Source of the DNA: Alphaproteobacteria bacterium | GTDB taxonomy: Bacteria > Pseudomonadota > Alphaproteobacteria > Sphingomonadales > Kordiimonadaceae | Assembly: GCA_021774695.1 (NCBI GenBank) | Contig: JAJFIU010000110.1 | Location: 1-64,000, forward strand | Direction of reading: 5' to 3' | DNA: 64,000 nt | Shown here: positions 53,422 through 63,230 of the stretch, in pieces | Layout of the letters: every line of letters begins with the position of its first letter | Position numbering within the stretch: the stretch's first letter is position 1 | Notes under the pieces: model-generated | Told to the model about the DNA's origin: nothing | What the model saw: only the letters and a program-made list of their open reading frames with translations | The model's database searches: none | Position numbers and translations under genes: made by a program

Positions 53422-55686
53422 ATGTCGAAACAAGTTGCTAAAGTCAGCGCAATGGGTGCCCTGCTCGTCATGGCTCTTACACTCTTTGGGTGCGCGACAA
53501 GCGCCGACGAAATATTGGTTGAAGACCAGAAAGCCTACAATGAAGCCCTTAAAAATATAAAGCCCGGTGATACCATTAAACTTGCGGATGGTGTTTGGCG
53601 CGATTTTGAGATTATTTTCACAGGGAATGGATCGGCTGAAAAGCCAATTACGTTAACTGCGCAAACCAAAGGCCGGGTCATCCTGTCCGGACAATCAAAC
53701 TTGCGGCTTGCTGGTGAGTATCTGGTCGTGTCGGGTCTGGTTTTTAAAAATGGGTTCACGCCGACCAGTGAGGTTGTTTCGTTCCGCCGAAGTAAAGACG
53801 ATTTAGCAAATAATTCTAGGGTCACTGAGATCGTGATCGATAATTACAATCAACCTGAACGATATGAAGTCGATTTCTGGGTGATGATGTACGGAAAGAA
53901 CAACCGGTTCGACCACAACCACCTCGTAGGGAAACGCAACAAAGGCGTCACTATGGCGGTGCGCCTCAACACAACAGACAGCCAGGAAAATCACCACCGT
54001 ATTGACCATAATTATTTCGGTCCCAGGCCTATTCTAGGGTCAAATGGCGGCGAAACCCTTCGGATCGGCACAAGCCATTACTCGCGGACCAATTCTTTCA
54101 CAATTGTCGAGAACAACTATTTTGATCGTTGCGACGGCGAGCTGGAAATTATTTCCAATAAATCCGGCAAAAACATTTTTCGCAGCAACACATTTTACCA
54201 ATCGCGCGGCACGCTCACCATGCGGCACGGCAATAATAACCTTGTCGAAGGCAATATATTTTTCGGGAATGGAGCAGATCATACCGGCGGTATCCGCGTG
54301 ATTAATGGCGGTCAAACCATTCGCAATAATTATATGGAAGGTTTGAAAGGCACGCGTTTTGGTGGTGCATTTGTTGTCATGAACGGCGTCCCTAATTCAC
54401 CTATTAACCGCTACGATCAAGTTAAGGATGCGGACATATTCGGTAATACGATCGTTGACAGTGACAATATCCAACTTGCGGCCGGGAGTGACGCTGAACG
54501 AAGTGCGGCTCCTGTTGACAGTCGGTTCGCCAACAATTTGATCTACAATGAAGATGGCCGCGATACTTTCACAATATATGACGACGTGTCCGGCATCGAC
54601 TTTACAGATAACGTTATCGGTCGTGCACCACCACAAAGTCTGGCGTCCGGGTTCCAGATGATGGACATCAAAATGACACGGGCGGAAAACGGCCTCCTAT
54701 ATGCGGACGGCGATGGATTGGAAAACATTGGAGTCGCCAAAGATTTGCAGCCCACTTCTAAGGATATGACTGGTGTATCCTGGTTTCTCAAAGCTGAGCC
54801 TCTTATCGCTTTTGCTTCGGGAAAGACGATTGAGGTTAAACCCGAAGACAACGCTCTTTTTAACGCCGTTAACGCTGCCGAGGCTGGCGATGTTTTGCTT
54901 CTTCTTCCTGGAAGTTACGTGGTTGGCAAATTCTTAAAGCTGGACAAGCCGCTGACATTCAAGGGTGAGGGGGATGTTAATCTAACATTCGAGCGCTCGG
55001 CCTTGTTCGAAATCCTGGATGGCGGCAGTCTTCAACTTATCAATCTAAATATTTCAGGCGCTGACGCACCGGATAATGCCGGAAATTCCGTCATTCGCAC
55101 CAGTCCCTACGCCATGCTGCAAAATTACCGGTTGGAAATTATCGAAATGAATTTCATCGATTTAGATGTGAACCATTCCTTCAATGTTGTGACAGCGGCC
55201 AAGGGCACATTTGCTGATCATATTCTTATTCAGAATTCAACCTTCAAAGACGTTACGGGCGCTGTGTTTAAACTCGACAAAGAGAGCGACGACTTCGGCA
55301 TTTACAATGCAGAATATCTCACGATCGAGAATTCAAATTTCGACAATGTCCAAGGAGCGCTGGTCGATTTTTATCGTGGTGGCACGGACGAAAGCACCTT
55401 CGGACCTCACTTTTCGCTCCAGAATTCCACCCTTTCGCATGTGGGAAGCGGTAAGCGCAATAAATCCAAATCTTCTTTGCAGCTTCACGGCGTACAAGTG
55501 ACGGATATGTCAGGGAATACGTTTAAAAACAGCCAGCCGTTTTTAATTAATCACACGGTTGGGGAACCCAAAACACGAATCATAAAGAACAAATTCATCG
55601 CAACACCTGCCCCGTTGGTAAGCGAGCTAAATAGTGGCTTGGAGCCGACCGCAATCCTTCAAGATAACGAAGGGATAGATCCGTAA
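53422..55686 (+). CDS. PL6 family alginate lyase, lipoprotein
   Basis: A 754-residue protein with a lipoprotein signal (lipobox LFGC). The N-terminal right-handed beta-helix of chondroitinase-B type runs from about residue 30 to 400: LKNIKPGDTIKLADGVWRDF, KPITLTAQTKGRVILSG, FDHNHLVGKRNKGVTMAVRL. The catalytic Lys lies in CDGELEIISNKSGKN and the Arg in TLTMRHGNNN. A second beta-helix-like region follows to the C-terminus, as in two-domain PL6 enzymes such as AlyGC. It depolymerises alginate by beta-elimination. Alginate, not dermatan, is inferred from the linked PL17, KdgF and DEH reductase genes. Its TAA overlaps the next ATG by one base. Confidence 0.92.
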   Translation: MSKQVAKVSAMGALLVMALTLFGCATSADEILVEDQKAYNEALKNIKPGDTIKLADGVWRDFEIIFTGNGSAEKPITLTAQTKGRVILSGQSNLRLAGEYLVVSGLVFKNGFTPTSEVVSFRRSKDDLANNSRVTEIVIDNYNQPERYEVDFWVMMYGKNNRFDHNHLVGKRNKGVTMAVRLNTTDSQENHHRIDHNYFGPRPILGSNGGETLRIGTSHYSRTNSFTIVENNYFDRCDGELEIISNKSGKNIFRSNTFYQSRGTLTMRHGNNNLVEGNIFFGNGADHTGGIRVINGGQTIRNNYMEGLKGTRFGGAFVVMNGVPNSPINRYDQVKDADIFGNTIVDSDNIQLAAGSDAERSAAPVDSRFANNLIYNEDGRDTFTIYDDVSGIDFTDNVIGRAPPQSLASGFQMMDIKMTRAENGLLYADGDGLENIGVAKDLQPTSKDMTGVSWFLKAEPLIAFASGKTIEVKPEDNALFNAVNAAEAGDVLLLLPGSYVVGKFLKLDKPLTFKGEGDVNLTFERSALFEILDGGSLQLINLNISGADAPDNAGNSVIRTSPYAMLQNYRLEIIEMNFIDLDVNHSFNVVTAAKGTFADHILIQNSTFKDVTGAVFKLDKESDDFGIYNAEYLTIENSNFDNVQGALVDFYRGGTDESTFGPHFSLQNSTLSHVGSGKRNKSKSSLQLHGVQVTDMSGNTFKNSQPFLINHTVGEPKTRIIKNKFIATPAPLVSELNSGLEPTAILQDNEGIDP

Positions 55687-57890
55687 TGCGTGTGTTCGCC
55701 AATATAATCCTGGCATCCCTGCTGGGGATTTTCGCAGTGGCTTGCCAAGAAACTGAACAGGGGAGGACGCTTGCCAGCACGCCCCGCGTTTCTGGATTTG
55801 ATGCGACCCTTAAAAGCGCCGAAAAAAAGATAACTGCGCAAATGATGCTGCCGATGACCATTCCGGTCCCGAAAGATGCCGGCGGTGGGTATACCCATGA
55901 AAAGCATAAAGAGAATGCGAAGCTAATTTATGATGCGGGGCAACTATTCAAGCTGACGGGCGAGCAAAAGTTTGCGGACTATGCTGGCAAGTTGATGACG
56001 GCTTACGCAGATGTTTATCCCGACTGGGGCTTGCACCCTGCTAAAAAAGAACAATCCCCGGGAAGAATGTTCTGGCAAAATCTGAACGAAAGCTGGTGGC
56101 TGCTGCATGTCTCCCAAGGCTACGGCTCAGTAAAGGACGTTTTATCCCCTGAACAACGTTCCAAAATCGAAACCGACTTGTTGAGAAATATGGCAGAATT
56201 TCTCTCGGATGGGTCTCCGGAGACCTTTGACAAGATCCACAATCACGGTACGTGGGCGACGGCGGCGGTCGGGCTGACGGGGTATGCGATTGGTGATGAT
56301 GATTATGTTCAACAGGCGCTACTTGGGCTTGATAAGTCGGGCGACGCTGGCTTTTTAAAGCAGATGGAAAAACTGTTCTCTCCCGACGGATATTACAATG
56401 AAGGCCCTTACTATCAACGTTTTGCGTTGATGCCGTTTGTCGTGTTTGCCCAGGCAGTGGAGCAAAATGATCCTGAACAGAAAATATTTGAGCAGCGCGC
56501 TGGCATCTTGCAAAAAGCCATCTACACGACCATCCAGCAAAGCTACGGCGGTCTATTTTTCCCCATTAACGATGCTATTAAAGACAAGGGAATTGCGACA
56601 ACCGAACTTCTTTACGGTGTGGCAATCGCCTATGACTTAACAGGTGATAGAGGGCTGCTTTCGATTGCCGAAGCGCAGGACAAATTTGTACTCACGCCCG
56701 AAAGCCGAAAGATTTCGGAAGACCTGGCAGCTGGCAAAGCCGAGCCTTTTGACTATAAAACCATGCGCCTGCGCGACGGGGAAAATGGAACCGAAGGCGC
56801 GCTCGACATTATCAGGGCCTCAAGCGACCCGAACGATTTAACGCTCGTTGCGAAAAACACATCACAAGGTCTTGGCCACGGACACTTCGATAAGCTTGGT
56901 TTTCTACTTTATGACGCGGGCCACGAAATTATTCGGGACTATGGCGCGGCACGTTTTCTCAATGTTGAAGCAAAATACGGCGGGCATTACCTTGCTGAAA
57001 ACAATAGTTTTGCAAAGCAGACGATTGCCCACAATGCTCTTGTTATAGACGAGACCAGCCACTTTGGCGGCGATACAGAAACGGGTAATAAATACGCACC
57101 GAAACTCGGCGAATTCGCCGACAGCGGTGATCTGAAAATTACAACGGCTGAAATCGACACTGCATACCCGGATGTTACAATAGAACGAACGATGGCCTTG
57201 GTGCGCGATGCTGCATTTTCGCGTCCGATCGTGATCGATTTGGTGGAAGCCCATTCAGAGGCGCCCCATCAATATGACCTACCATTTTACTATAACGGTC
57301 AACTTACCGAGACGAATTTTGAGCTGAGCGCGTATGCGACATCTCGCAAACCGCTTGGTAAAGATAATGGTTATCAATATTTGTGGGAAGTTGGCCAAGC
57401 AAAAGCGGCAGCTGGGCTATCGCAAATCACATGGTTGTTGGACCGGAAGTTTTATACCGTCACGTCGTCAGTTCCCGAAAGCACCGATATCATATTTGCC
57501 GAGATCGGCGCCAATGACCCCAATTTCAACCTGCGTCGGGAACCCGCCTTTATTTTGCGTACCGCCTCAGATGACGGCGTATCACTAGCTTCCGTCATAG
57601 AGCCACACGGTGAATATAATCCAATTGTCGAATTTACCGTCAACAGTCATCCCAATGTGAAGTCTGTCCAACATTATGAATTTGGCGCCGACGACTATAT
57701 CCAGGTCCAAACCAAAGACGGACAAACAGTTGGTCTCGCGCTTGCGGGCGAAATGTCCAAAACAGCGGAGCATTCCATCAAGATTGATGTGGCAGACGTA
57801 ACGTGGACTGGGCCATACAAATTATTTCATTCCCAAAAACACATCGAAGCCCAAAACACAAGGAAGAAGGGGAATAGCCATGCAAAGTGA
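55686..57890 (+). CDS. PL17 family oligoalginate lyase, lipoprotein
   Basis: A 734-residue protein with lipobox FAVAC. The N-terminal (alpha/alpha) toroid has NHGTWATAAVGLTGYAIGDD, whose Asn-His are catalytic-site residues, and GYYNEGPYYQRFALMPF with the catalytic Tyr. The heparinase II/III-like C-terminal beta-sheet domain begins near GHGHFDKLGFLLYDAGHEII and contains FAKQTIAHNALVID. PL17 enzymes are exolytic, releasing unsaturated monouronate (DEH) from oligoalginate. It is probably anchored in the periplasm, completing the work of PL6. The next gene overlaps by 11 bases. Confidence 0.94.
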   Translation: MRVFANIILASLLGIFAVACQETEQGRTLASTPRVSGFDATLKSAEKKITAQMMLPMTIPVPKDAGGGYTHEKHKENAKLIYDAGQLFKLTGEQKFADYAGKLMTAYADVYPDWGLHPAKKEQSPGRMFWQNLNESWWLLHVSQGYGSVKDVLSPEQRSKIETDLLRNMAEFLSDGSPETFDKIHNHGTWATAAVGLTGYAIGDDDYVQQALLGLDKSGDAGFLKQMEKLFSPDGYYNEGPYYQRFALMPFVVFAQAVEQNDPEQKIFEQRAGILQKAIYTTIQQSYGGLFFPINDAIKDKGIATTELLYGVAIAYDLTGDRGLLSIAEAQDKFVLTPESRKISEDLAAGKAEPFDYKTMRLRDGENGTEGALDIIRASSDPNDLTLVAKNTSQGLGHGHFDKLGFLLYDAGHEIIRDYGAARFLNVEAKYGGHYLAENNSFAKQTIAHNALVIDETSHFGGDTETGNKYAPKLGEFADSGDLKITTAEIDTAYPDVTIERTMALVRDAAFSRPIVIDLVEAHSEAPHQYDLPFYYNGQLTETNFELSAYATSRKPLGKDNGYQYLWEVGQAKAAAGLSQITWLLDRKFYTVTSSVPESTDIIFAEIGANDPNFNLRREPAFILRTASDDGVSLASVIEPHGEYNPIVEFTVNSHPNVKSVQHYEFGADDYIQVQTKDGQTVGLALAGEMSKTAEHSIKIDVADVTWTGPYKLFHSQKHIEAQNTRKKGNSHAK

Positions 57891-58239
57891 ACGTTTCCTG
57901 TTTGGCAAAGATGTGCCTATCGAAGATATGGGCGGAGGGATTAAACGCCAAATTCTTGGGCACAACGATGGGTTGATGTTGGTGAAGGCTATTTTTGAAG
58001 ATGGCGCTGAAGGCTATCAACACCAGCACCATCATTCGCAAGTGACTTATGTTGAAAGCGGCGTTTTTGACGTGACAATCGACGGTGTCACCAAGCAACA
58101 ATCTGCTGGGGACAGCTTTTTTATTCCGCCTAACCTAATGCACGGGGCCATCTGTTTGGAGGCCGGGGTTCTGCTCGATATGTTTTCACCGATCCGTGAG
58201 GACTTCTTCGAAAATTATGAAAAAGGGGATGTTTCGTGA
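57880..58239 (+). CDS. kdgF: KdgF-type cupin, unsaturated uronate ring opening
   Basis: A 119-residue single cupin. The metal-binding motif is visible as HQHHHSQVTYVESGVFDV and, in the second cupin box, AGDSFFIPPNLMHGA. KdgF converts the cyclic unsaturated monomers made by alginate and pectin lyases to the linear keto form. It overlaps PL17 by 11 bases and the transporter by four, so expression is tightly coupled. No signal peptide, hence cytoplasmic. Confidence 0.92.
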   Translation: MQSERFLFGKDVPIEDMGGGIKRQILGHNDGLMLVKAIFEDGAEGYQHQHHHSQVTYVESGVFDVTIDGVTKQQSAGDSFFIPPNLMHGAICLEAGVLLDMFSPIREDFFENYEKGDVS

Positions 58240-59516
58240 AGCGGAATTTTCGCTGGGCAATTGTTACGCTCGTCGCACTGGCGACCATCATCAATTATAT
58301 TGATCGTGGTGCGCTGGGTTTCCTTTGGCCTGAGATATCGAAGGACTTGGGCCTGACCAAAACAGACTATGCGATCATCCTGAATGTATTCACCTTTGCC
58401 TATGCCTTTGGGCAGACGCTTTTTGGCAAGATCTTTGATTGGCTCGGCACCCGAATGGGCTTTATTCTATCGATCACCTTTTGGTCGTTGGCGACGATGT
58501 TACATGCGGTCGCTGCCGGTTTGGCGAGCTTTGCTGCTTTCCGGGCGCTACTGGGTTTGTCTGAGGCAGGGAACTGGCCCGGTGCCACCAAAGCCAATGC
58601 GGAATGGTTCCCGATCAAGGAACGCGCTTTGGCCCAAGGTATCTTTAATTCGGGCGCGGCTATTGGCGGGGTAATTTCTGCGCCGATCATTGGTTATTTA
58701 TTTGTATTTTTGGGAACCTGGCAGGCGACATTCATCGCTGTTGGCCTCTTGGGTTTTCTTTGGCTGGTCCCTTGGTTGATCATTTATAAATCAGGCCCTG
58801 ATACACATCCGTGGCTGTCAGCGGAAGAGCGTGACTATATCCTTTCAGGGCAGAAGAACACCGAGACCAATTCAGAAGCAACTTATGCGCCGTCTTCGGG
58901 CGAAATTCTTACACGCAAGGAAAGCTGGGGCGTTATTCTTGGCTCATTTTTCTTGGATCCTATTTGGTGGTTATTTATCGGATGGTTGCCGCTCTATCTA
59001 TTCGAGACCTATGGCTTTGGTGTAAAGGACATCGCGGCTTACGCATGGATACCGTATGTCGGTGCGATGTTCGGGGCTTGGTTTGGCGGCTTGCTGGCGC
59101 AGAACCGGATTAGTGCAGGATGGACGGTGAATAAAACCCGGAAATCCATTATCGGGCTCGGTGGCTTGATTATGTTGGTCTCCCTCCTGCTAACCACAAA
59201 TGCCTCGTCTCCCTTGGTTGCGGTAATGTTGATGGCGGCTATCTTGTTTGGGTTTCAAACCGTTGTCGGCAACATGCAAACGCTACCAAGTGATTTCTAC
59301 AGCGGAAGTTCCGTTGCAACACTGGCGGGCTATGCCGGGACGGCGGCCAAGCTTGCCGTGGTAGGGCTGAACTTCCTAATACCCATCATCACCGTTAACA
59401 GCTATGCACCAGCCTTTGTCGTTGGTGCTGCGCTTGCTGTCTTAACCGTGCTGTCGGTGTGGGTGCTCTGCGGCCACATACAACCCCTTAAACCTCGCGC
59501 TTCGAATGTGACGTAA
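58236..59516 (+). CDS. MFS hexuronate-type transporter
   Basis: A 426-residue 12-helix permease starting at GTG 58236 (GTGA overlap with kdgF). The first helix RWAIVTLVALATIINYIDRG with the IDRG motif and the loop KIFDWLGTRMGFILSITFWS are typical of the ExuT/anion:cation symporter family. EAGNWPGATKANAEWFP is a strong family signature. It should import DEH or unsaturated uronates across the inner membrane. Confidence 0.93.
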   Translation: MKRNFRWAIVTLVALATIINYIDRGALGFLWPEISKDLGLTKTDYAIILNVFTFAYAFGQTLFGKIFDWLGTRMGFILSITFWSLATMLHAVAAGLASFAAFRALLGLSEAGNWPGATKANAEWFPIKERALAQGIFNSGAAIGGVISAPIIGYLFVFLGTWQATFIAVGLLGFLWLVPWLIIYKSGPDTHPWLSAEERDYILSGQKNTETNSEATYAPSSGEILTRKESWGVILGSFFLDPIWWLFIGWLPLYLFETYGFGVKDIAAYAWIPYVGAMFGAWFGGLLAQNRISAGWTVNKTRKSIIGLGGLIMLVSLLLTTNASSPLVAVMLMAAILFGFQTVVGNMQTLPSDFYSGSSVATLAGYAGTAAKLAVVGLNFLIPIITVNSYAPAFVVGAALAVLTVLSVWVLCGHIQPLKPRASNVT

Positions 59517-59542
59517 GTCAATAAGTAACTTAGGAACTTGAT

Positions 59543-60298
59543 ATGAAAAACCTTAATGGAAAAGTAGCAATTGTCACAGGTGGTACCCGCGATATCGGCC
59601 GCTCTTGTTCAATTAAATTGGCGAAACAAGGCGCGAAAGTTGTTGTAAATTTTCACAGCAATAAAAAAGCAGGTGAGGAAACCGTAGCCGCAATAGAAAA
59701 AGCGGGCGGAACAGCCATTCTCGTTAAAGGCGATATGACTAAAAAAGCTGATGTTGATAATCTGGTTGCGGAAACCCGGAAAGCATTTGGCGGCGATATC
59801 CATATTTTGGTCAACAATGTTGGCGGCCTCGTTGCGCGCAAAAAACTGGCAGAAATGGATGAAGAATTTTTCAACCATGTAATGTCGTTGAACATGAACT
59901 CCACGTTTCTGGCGACCCAAGCTGTCGTTCCTCACATGCCTCATGGCAGTTCTATTATAAACCTAGCGTCATTGGCTGGTCGTGACGGTGGTGGCGGCGG
60001 TGCCTCGGCTTATGCCACCTCAAAGGGTGCGGTGGTTACGTTCACACGCTCAATGGCCAAAGAGCTCGGCCCGGACGGTATTCGTGTAAATGCGCTGTGT
60101 CCCGGCATGATCGACACCACGTTCCACGACACCTTTACGCCGGATGCAGCACGCCGCGGCGTTGAAGCGTCCGTGCCGCTTCGTCGCCAAGGACACCCAG
60201 ACGATTGCGCAGATACGGTGGTCTATCTGGCTTCTGACAGTTCATCCTATATTACTGGCACGAATATAGACATTAACGGCGGCATGGCCTTCTCATGA
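59543..60298 (+). CDS. SDR oxidoreductase, probable DEH reductase
   Basis: A 251-residue classical short-chain dehydrogenase: cofactor motif VTGGTRDIG, NNVGG, catalytic Ser in IINLASLAG, SAYATSKGA with the Tyr and Lys, and the C-terminal SSYITGTNIDINGGMAFS. In the alginate pathway an SDR reduces 4-deoxy-L-erythro-5-hexoseulose uronate (DEH) to 2-keto-3-deoxygluconate; this gene occupies that place. Absence of an acidic residue after the second strand (VVVNFHSNKK) hints at NADPH preference. Sequence alone would also allow a FabG-like role. Confidence 0.88.
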   Translation: MKNLNGKVAIVTGGTRDIGRSCSIKLAKQGAKVVVNFHSNKKAGEETVAAIEKAGGTAILVKGDMTKKADVDNLVAETRKAFGGDIHILVNNVGGLVARKKLAEMDEEFFNHVMSLNMNSTFLATQAVVPHMPHGSSIINLASLAGRDGGGGGASAYATSKGAVVTFTRSMAKELGPDGIRVNALCPGMIDTTFHDTFTPDAARRGVEASVPLRRQGHPDDCADTVVYLASDSSSYITGTNIDINGGMAFS

Positions 60299-60305
60299 GC
60301 CTGAA

Positions 60306-60944
60306 ATGACTGAAAAATTATCAAAACTGTTATCACGGGCGCCAGTTGTGCCGTTAGTGCAATCCAACGACCGCAATGAAGCAGTCGCTATTGCAGAAGC
60401 TTTGCTTGACGGTGGAATGCTGGTTCTTGAAGTCGTGCTTAGGACTGATGCAGCTTATGAATGCTTGCAGGCGATCACAGAAGCGTTTCCGGAAGTGGAG
60501 GTTGGGGCTGGAACGGTATTGTCAGGGGCGCACGCTGAGAAAGCGACTGCGCACGGTGCAAAATTCATTGTCTCGCCCGGCCTGCATGAAAGTGTAGTGC
60601 GCGTCGCACAAGATAACGACATACCTGTCTTGCCCGGTATTGCCACAGCAACCGAGCTACAACAGGCCTGGAATATGGGATTGCGCATTGTTAAATTTTT
60701 CCCAGCAGGCCTCTCAGGTGGCCCGAAAATGCTCAAAGCCTTGTCGTCAGTATTTCGCGATGTGGCGTTTATGCCAACTGGTGGGGTGAATAAAGATAAT
60801 CTCCTAGAGTTTCTTAATATCCCGTCTGTTGTTGCGTGCGGGGGCAGTTGGTTGACGCCCAAGGCAGCGATTGAGGCGCAGAACTTTCAAGCCATAGAAA
60901 AATTATCATGTCAGGCGTTGGAAATCGCCGAGAGTAGAGGGTAG
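60306..60944 (+). CDS. eda: KDPG aldolase
   Basis: A 212-residue class I aldolase with the KDPG/KHG pattern: VVPLVQSNDRNEAVAIAEAL, LDGGMLVLEVVLRTDAAYEC, VGAGTVLSGAHAEKA, FIVSPGLHESVV, and RIVKFFPAGLSGGPKMLKAL with the Schiff-base Lys. FMPTGGVNKDNLLEFL closes the phosphate site. It splits KDPG to pyruvate and glyceraldehyde-3-phosphate. It lies 7 bases after the SDR and 6 before kdgK. Confidence 0.94.
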   Translation: MTEKLSKLLSRAPVVPLVQSNDRNEAVAIAEALLDGGMLVLEVVLRTDAAYECLQAITEAFPEVEVGAGTVLSGAHAEKATAHGAKFIVSPGLHESVVRVAQDNDIPVLPGIATATELQQAWNMGLRIVKFFPAGLSGGPKMLKALSSVFRDVAFMPTGGVNKDNLLEFLNIPSVVACGGSWLTPKAAIEAQNFQAIEKLSCQALEIAESRG

Positions 60945-60950
60945 GAAGCC

Positions 60951-61880
60951 ATGGTGGGTATACGGATCGCACTCATGGGTGAACCCATGTTGGAGTTATC
61001 TCATCCGGCCGGGCAAGGTGCTAAACTGTCATACGGCGGCGATGTCCTTAACACATCTATATATCTCGCAAGGTTGGGTGTTTTACCCAATTTGGTGACT
61101 GCATTGGGAACGGATCCCTATTCCGACGGTTTGTTGAAAGACTGGGAGCGTGAATGCGTACAAACACCTCATGTTTTACGGGACCCAGAACGTTTGCCTG
61201 GGCTCTATGCAATTCAAACCGATCATCAAGGCGAGCGTTCTTTTTACTATTGGCGAAGTAACAGTGCTGCACGTAATTTTTTTAATCTGGCCGGTTGCGC
61301 AAAATCTGTCAACTTTATGAAAAAGGTTGACTGGCTGTACATGTCCGGCATCACTTTGTCGATTTTCACGGATGAAGAACGCGAGCAATTAGTGGAAATC
61401 GCTAAAAACGTAAAGGCGAGGGGCGGGCAGGTTGCCTTCGATCCAAATTACAGGCCAAATGGTTGGGCTAGCCACGAGGCCGCTCGAGAAGCAATTGAAA
61501 AGTTTGCCGTGCACACAACTCTAATGCTGGCGACCATAGATGATGAAAACCTCCTTTATGGTCAAATGCCAGGCGAAAAGCATGCTGCACGGTGGCATTA
61601 TCTGGGGGTCGACACCGTCGTTCTAAAATGCGGCCCCGGAGGCGCTATAATCTACGAGAAGGGGAAAACCGTCCATCGAGTACCCGTTTCTGTTTGCGAG
61701 CAGCCAGTTGATACAACAGGTGCAGGGGACAGTTTCAACGCAGCATTTATTGCCATGAAGTGTAGAGGGCAATCGACATTAAAAGCGGCCGAAGCTGGAA
61801 ACCTTCTGGCCAGCCATGTCATTCGCCATTCCGGCGCAATTATGCCGTTAACTGAAATGCCCGATATCTATTTCGGTTAG
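60951..61880 (+). CDS. kdgK: 2-keto-3-deoxygluconate kinase (PfkB family)
   Basis: A 309-residue ribokinase-type enzyme. LSYGGDVLNTSIYLARLG forms the sugar site, FYYWRSNSAARNFF is typical of KDG kinases, and DTTGAGDSFNAAFIA holds the catalytic Asp and anion hole. It phosphorylates KDG to KDPG for Eda. Last gene of the alginate operon. Confidence 0.93.
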   Translation: MVGIRIALMGEPMLELSHPAGQGAKLSYGGDVLNTSIYLARLGVLPNLVTALGTDPYSDGLLKDWERECVQTPHVLRDPERLPGLYAIQTDHQGERSFYYWRSNSAARNFFNLAGCAKSVNFMKKVDWLYMSGITLSIFTDEEREQLVEIAKNVKARGGQVAFDPNYRPNGWASHEAAREAIEKFAVHTTLMLATIDDENLLYGQMPGEKHAARWHYLGVDTVVLKCGPGGAIIYEKGKTVHRVPVSVCEQPVDTTGAGDSFNAAFIAMKCRGQSTLKAAEAGNLLASHVIRHSGAIMPLTEMPDIYFG

Positions 61881-61892
61881 CCCAAGCCGCAA

Positions 61893-61926
61893 TACCTGTA
61901 TCTGTGATTTTTGTGATCTACAGGTA
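61893..61926. promoter_or_regulatory. Inverted repeat between kdgK and uxuA
   Basis: TACCTGTA (61893-61900) and TACAGGTA (61919-61926) are perfect complements 18 bases apart. There is no T run, so it is either a weak terminator stem or an operator for uxuA. Confidence 0.4.
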
Positions 61927-62012
61927 AAGTCGCCGATTTCACCGCAGTATCGATGAACTCAGCGTAGAGCAGGAACTGGATTCTTTTTTACACCCAGATA
62001 AGAGAGACAGCT

Positions 62013-63230
62013 ATGCGCGAATCTTGGAGATGGTTTGGACCCGACGACCCCGTGACCATAAACGATATTCGGCAGACAGGCGCGACAGATATTGTTAGCG
62101 CGCTGCATTCTATACCCACAGGTGAGGTTTGGTCGCTGGAGGCAATTCGCCAGCATCAGGCGTTGATAGAGGGTTGCGACCTCTACCTCTCGCCGCTTAA
62201 GTGGACAGTGGTAGAAAGTATTCCGGTTCATGAGGACATCAAACTGGCCCGGCCTGGCCATCAGAAATATGTCGCAAACTGGATAGTGTCGATGGAAAAT
62301 CTGGCGCAGTGCGGCATTAAAACCATTTGCTACAATTTTATGCCGGTCATCGACTGGACTCGCACCGACCTCAAGTACAAGTTGCCGAGCGGCGCTTACG
62401 CGTTGCGCTTTGACCAGAAAAAATTTGCAGCGTTTGACCTCTATATTCTCCAACGTGTGAATGCAAAAACAGAGTACAGCACGCAGGAAATCGCTGAAGC
62501 AAAACAAATCTTCGAGGCTATGTCCGACGCCGAGCAAACGGAACTCACCAACAACATTATTGCTGGCCTCCCGGGCAAGATGACAGAGAGCTACGACCTG
62601 GACGATTTCCGCTCAATGCTGGCCAATTACAAGGACGTTAGCCGCGATACCCTGCGTAAAAACCTGTTTGCGTTCCTGTCGCAGATATTGCCCCGCGCCG
62701 ATGCACAGGGGGTTAAACTGGCTATTCATCCAGATGACCCTCCGCGCGACATGCTTGGGCTGCCACGAGTTATCTGCACCGCAGATGACTTAGAGCTATT
62801 GTTTGAGGCCCAGCCCAGCCCGTCAAACGGCATTACGCTGTGCGTCGGCACATACGGCAGCCGCCCGGACAACGATCTGCCAGCTATGGCCCGGCAATTT
62901 GGCCCCCGCATTCATTTTTCCCACCTGCGCGGTGTCAGCCGAGACCCCGGTGAACAGCGCTCGTTCTACGAGGCCAGCCACCTTGATAGCGACATCGATA
63001 TGATTGGTGTGGTCAAGGAATTGTTGAACGAGGAGACACGGCGCTCACAAAAAGAGCCTGAGCGGCAGGAGATCTTTATTCGCCCCGACCACGGCCATCA
63101 GATGATGGACGATATCGGCAAAACCGTAAACCCGGGTTACTCGGGTATCGGGCGCCTGAAGGGTCTTGCTGAAGTGCGAGGCGTAATCCGGGCGCTGTCC
63201 GCAAAGGATAGGGGCCGCCATCATGACTGA
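62013..63230 (+). CDS. uxuA: Mannonate dehydratase
   Basis: A 405-residue protein, full length for UxuA: MRESWRWFGPDDPVTINDIR, GATDIVSALHSIPTGEVW, WIVSMENLAQCGIKTICYNF, MPVIDWTRTDLKY, LAIHPDDPPRDMLGLPRVIC, LCVGTYGSRPDNDL with the metal-ligand Cys, HFSHLRGVSRD and RPDHGHQMMDD. It dehydrates D-mannonate to KDG, so glucuronate feeds the KdgK/Eda steps encoded just upstream. GAGAG precedes the ATG. The 3' end overlaps the next gene by eight bases. Confidence 0.95.
   Translation: MRESWRWFGPDDPVTINDIRQTGATDIVSALHSIPTGEVWSLEAIRQHQALIEGCDLYLSPLKWTVVESIPVHEDIKLARPGHQKYVANWIVSMENLAQCGIKTICYNFMPVIDWTRTDLKYKLPSGAYALRFDQKKFAAFDLYILQRVNAKTEYSTQEIAEAKQIFEAMSDAEQTELTNNIIAGLPGKMTESYDLDDFRSMLANYKDVSRDTLRKNLFAFLSQILPRADAQGVKLAIHPDDPPRDMLGLPRVICTADDLELLFEAQPSPSNGITLCVGTYGSRPDNDLPAMARQFGPRIHFSHLRGVSRDPGEQRSFYEASHLDSDIDMIGVVKELLNEETRRSQKEPERQEIFIRPDHGHQMMDDIGKTVNPGYSGIGRLKGLAEVRGVIRALSAKDRGRHHD

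Noticed and set aside
53422-55686. Chondroitinase B assignment for the PL6 enzyme
   Set aside because: The fold and catalytic residues are shared, but the linked PL17, KdgF, DEH reductase, KdgK and Eda genes point to alginate.
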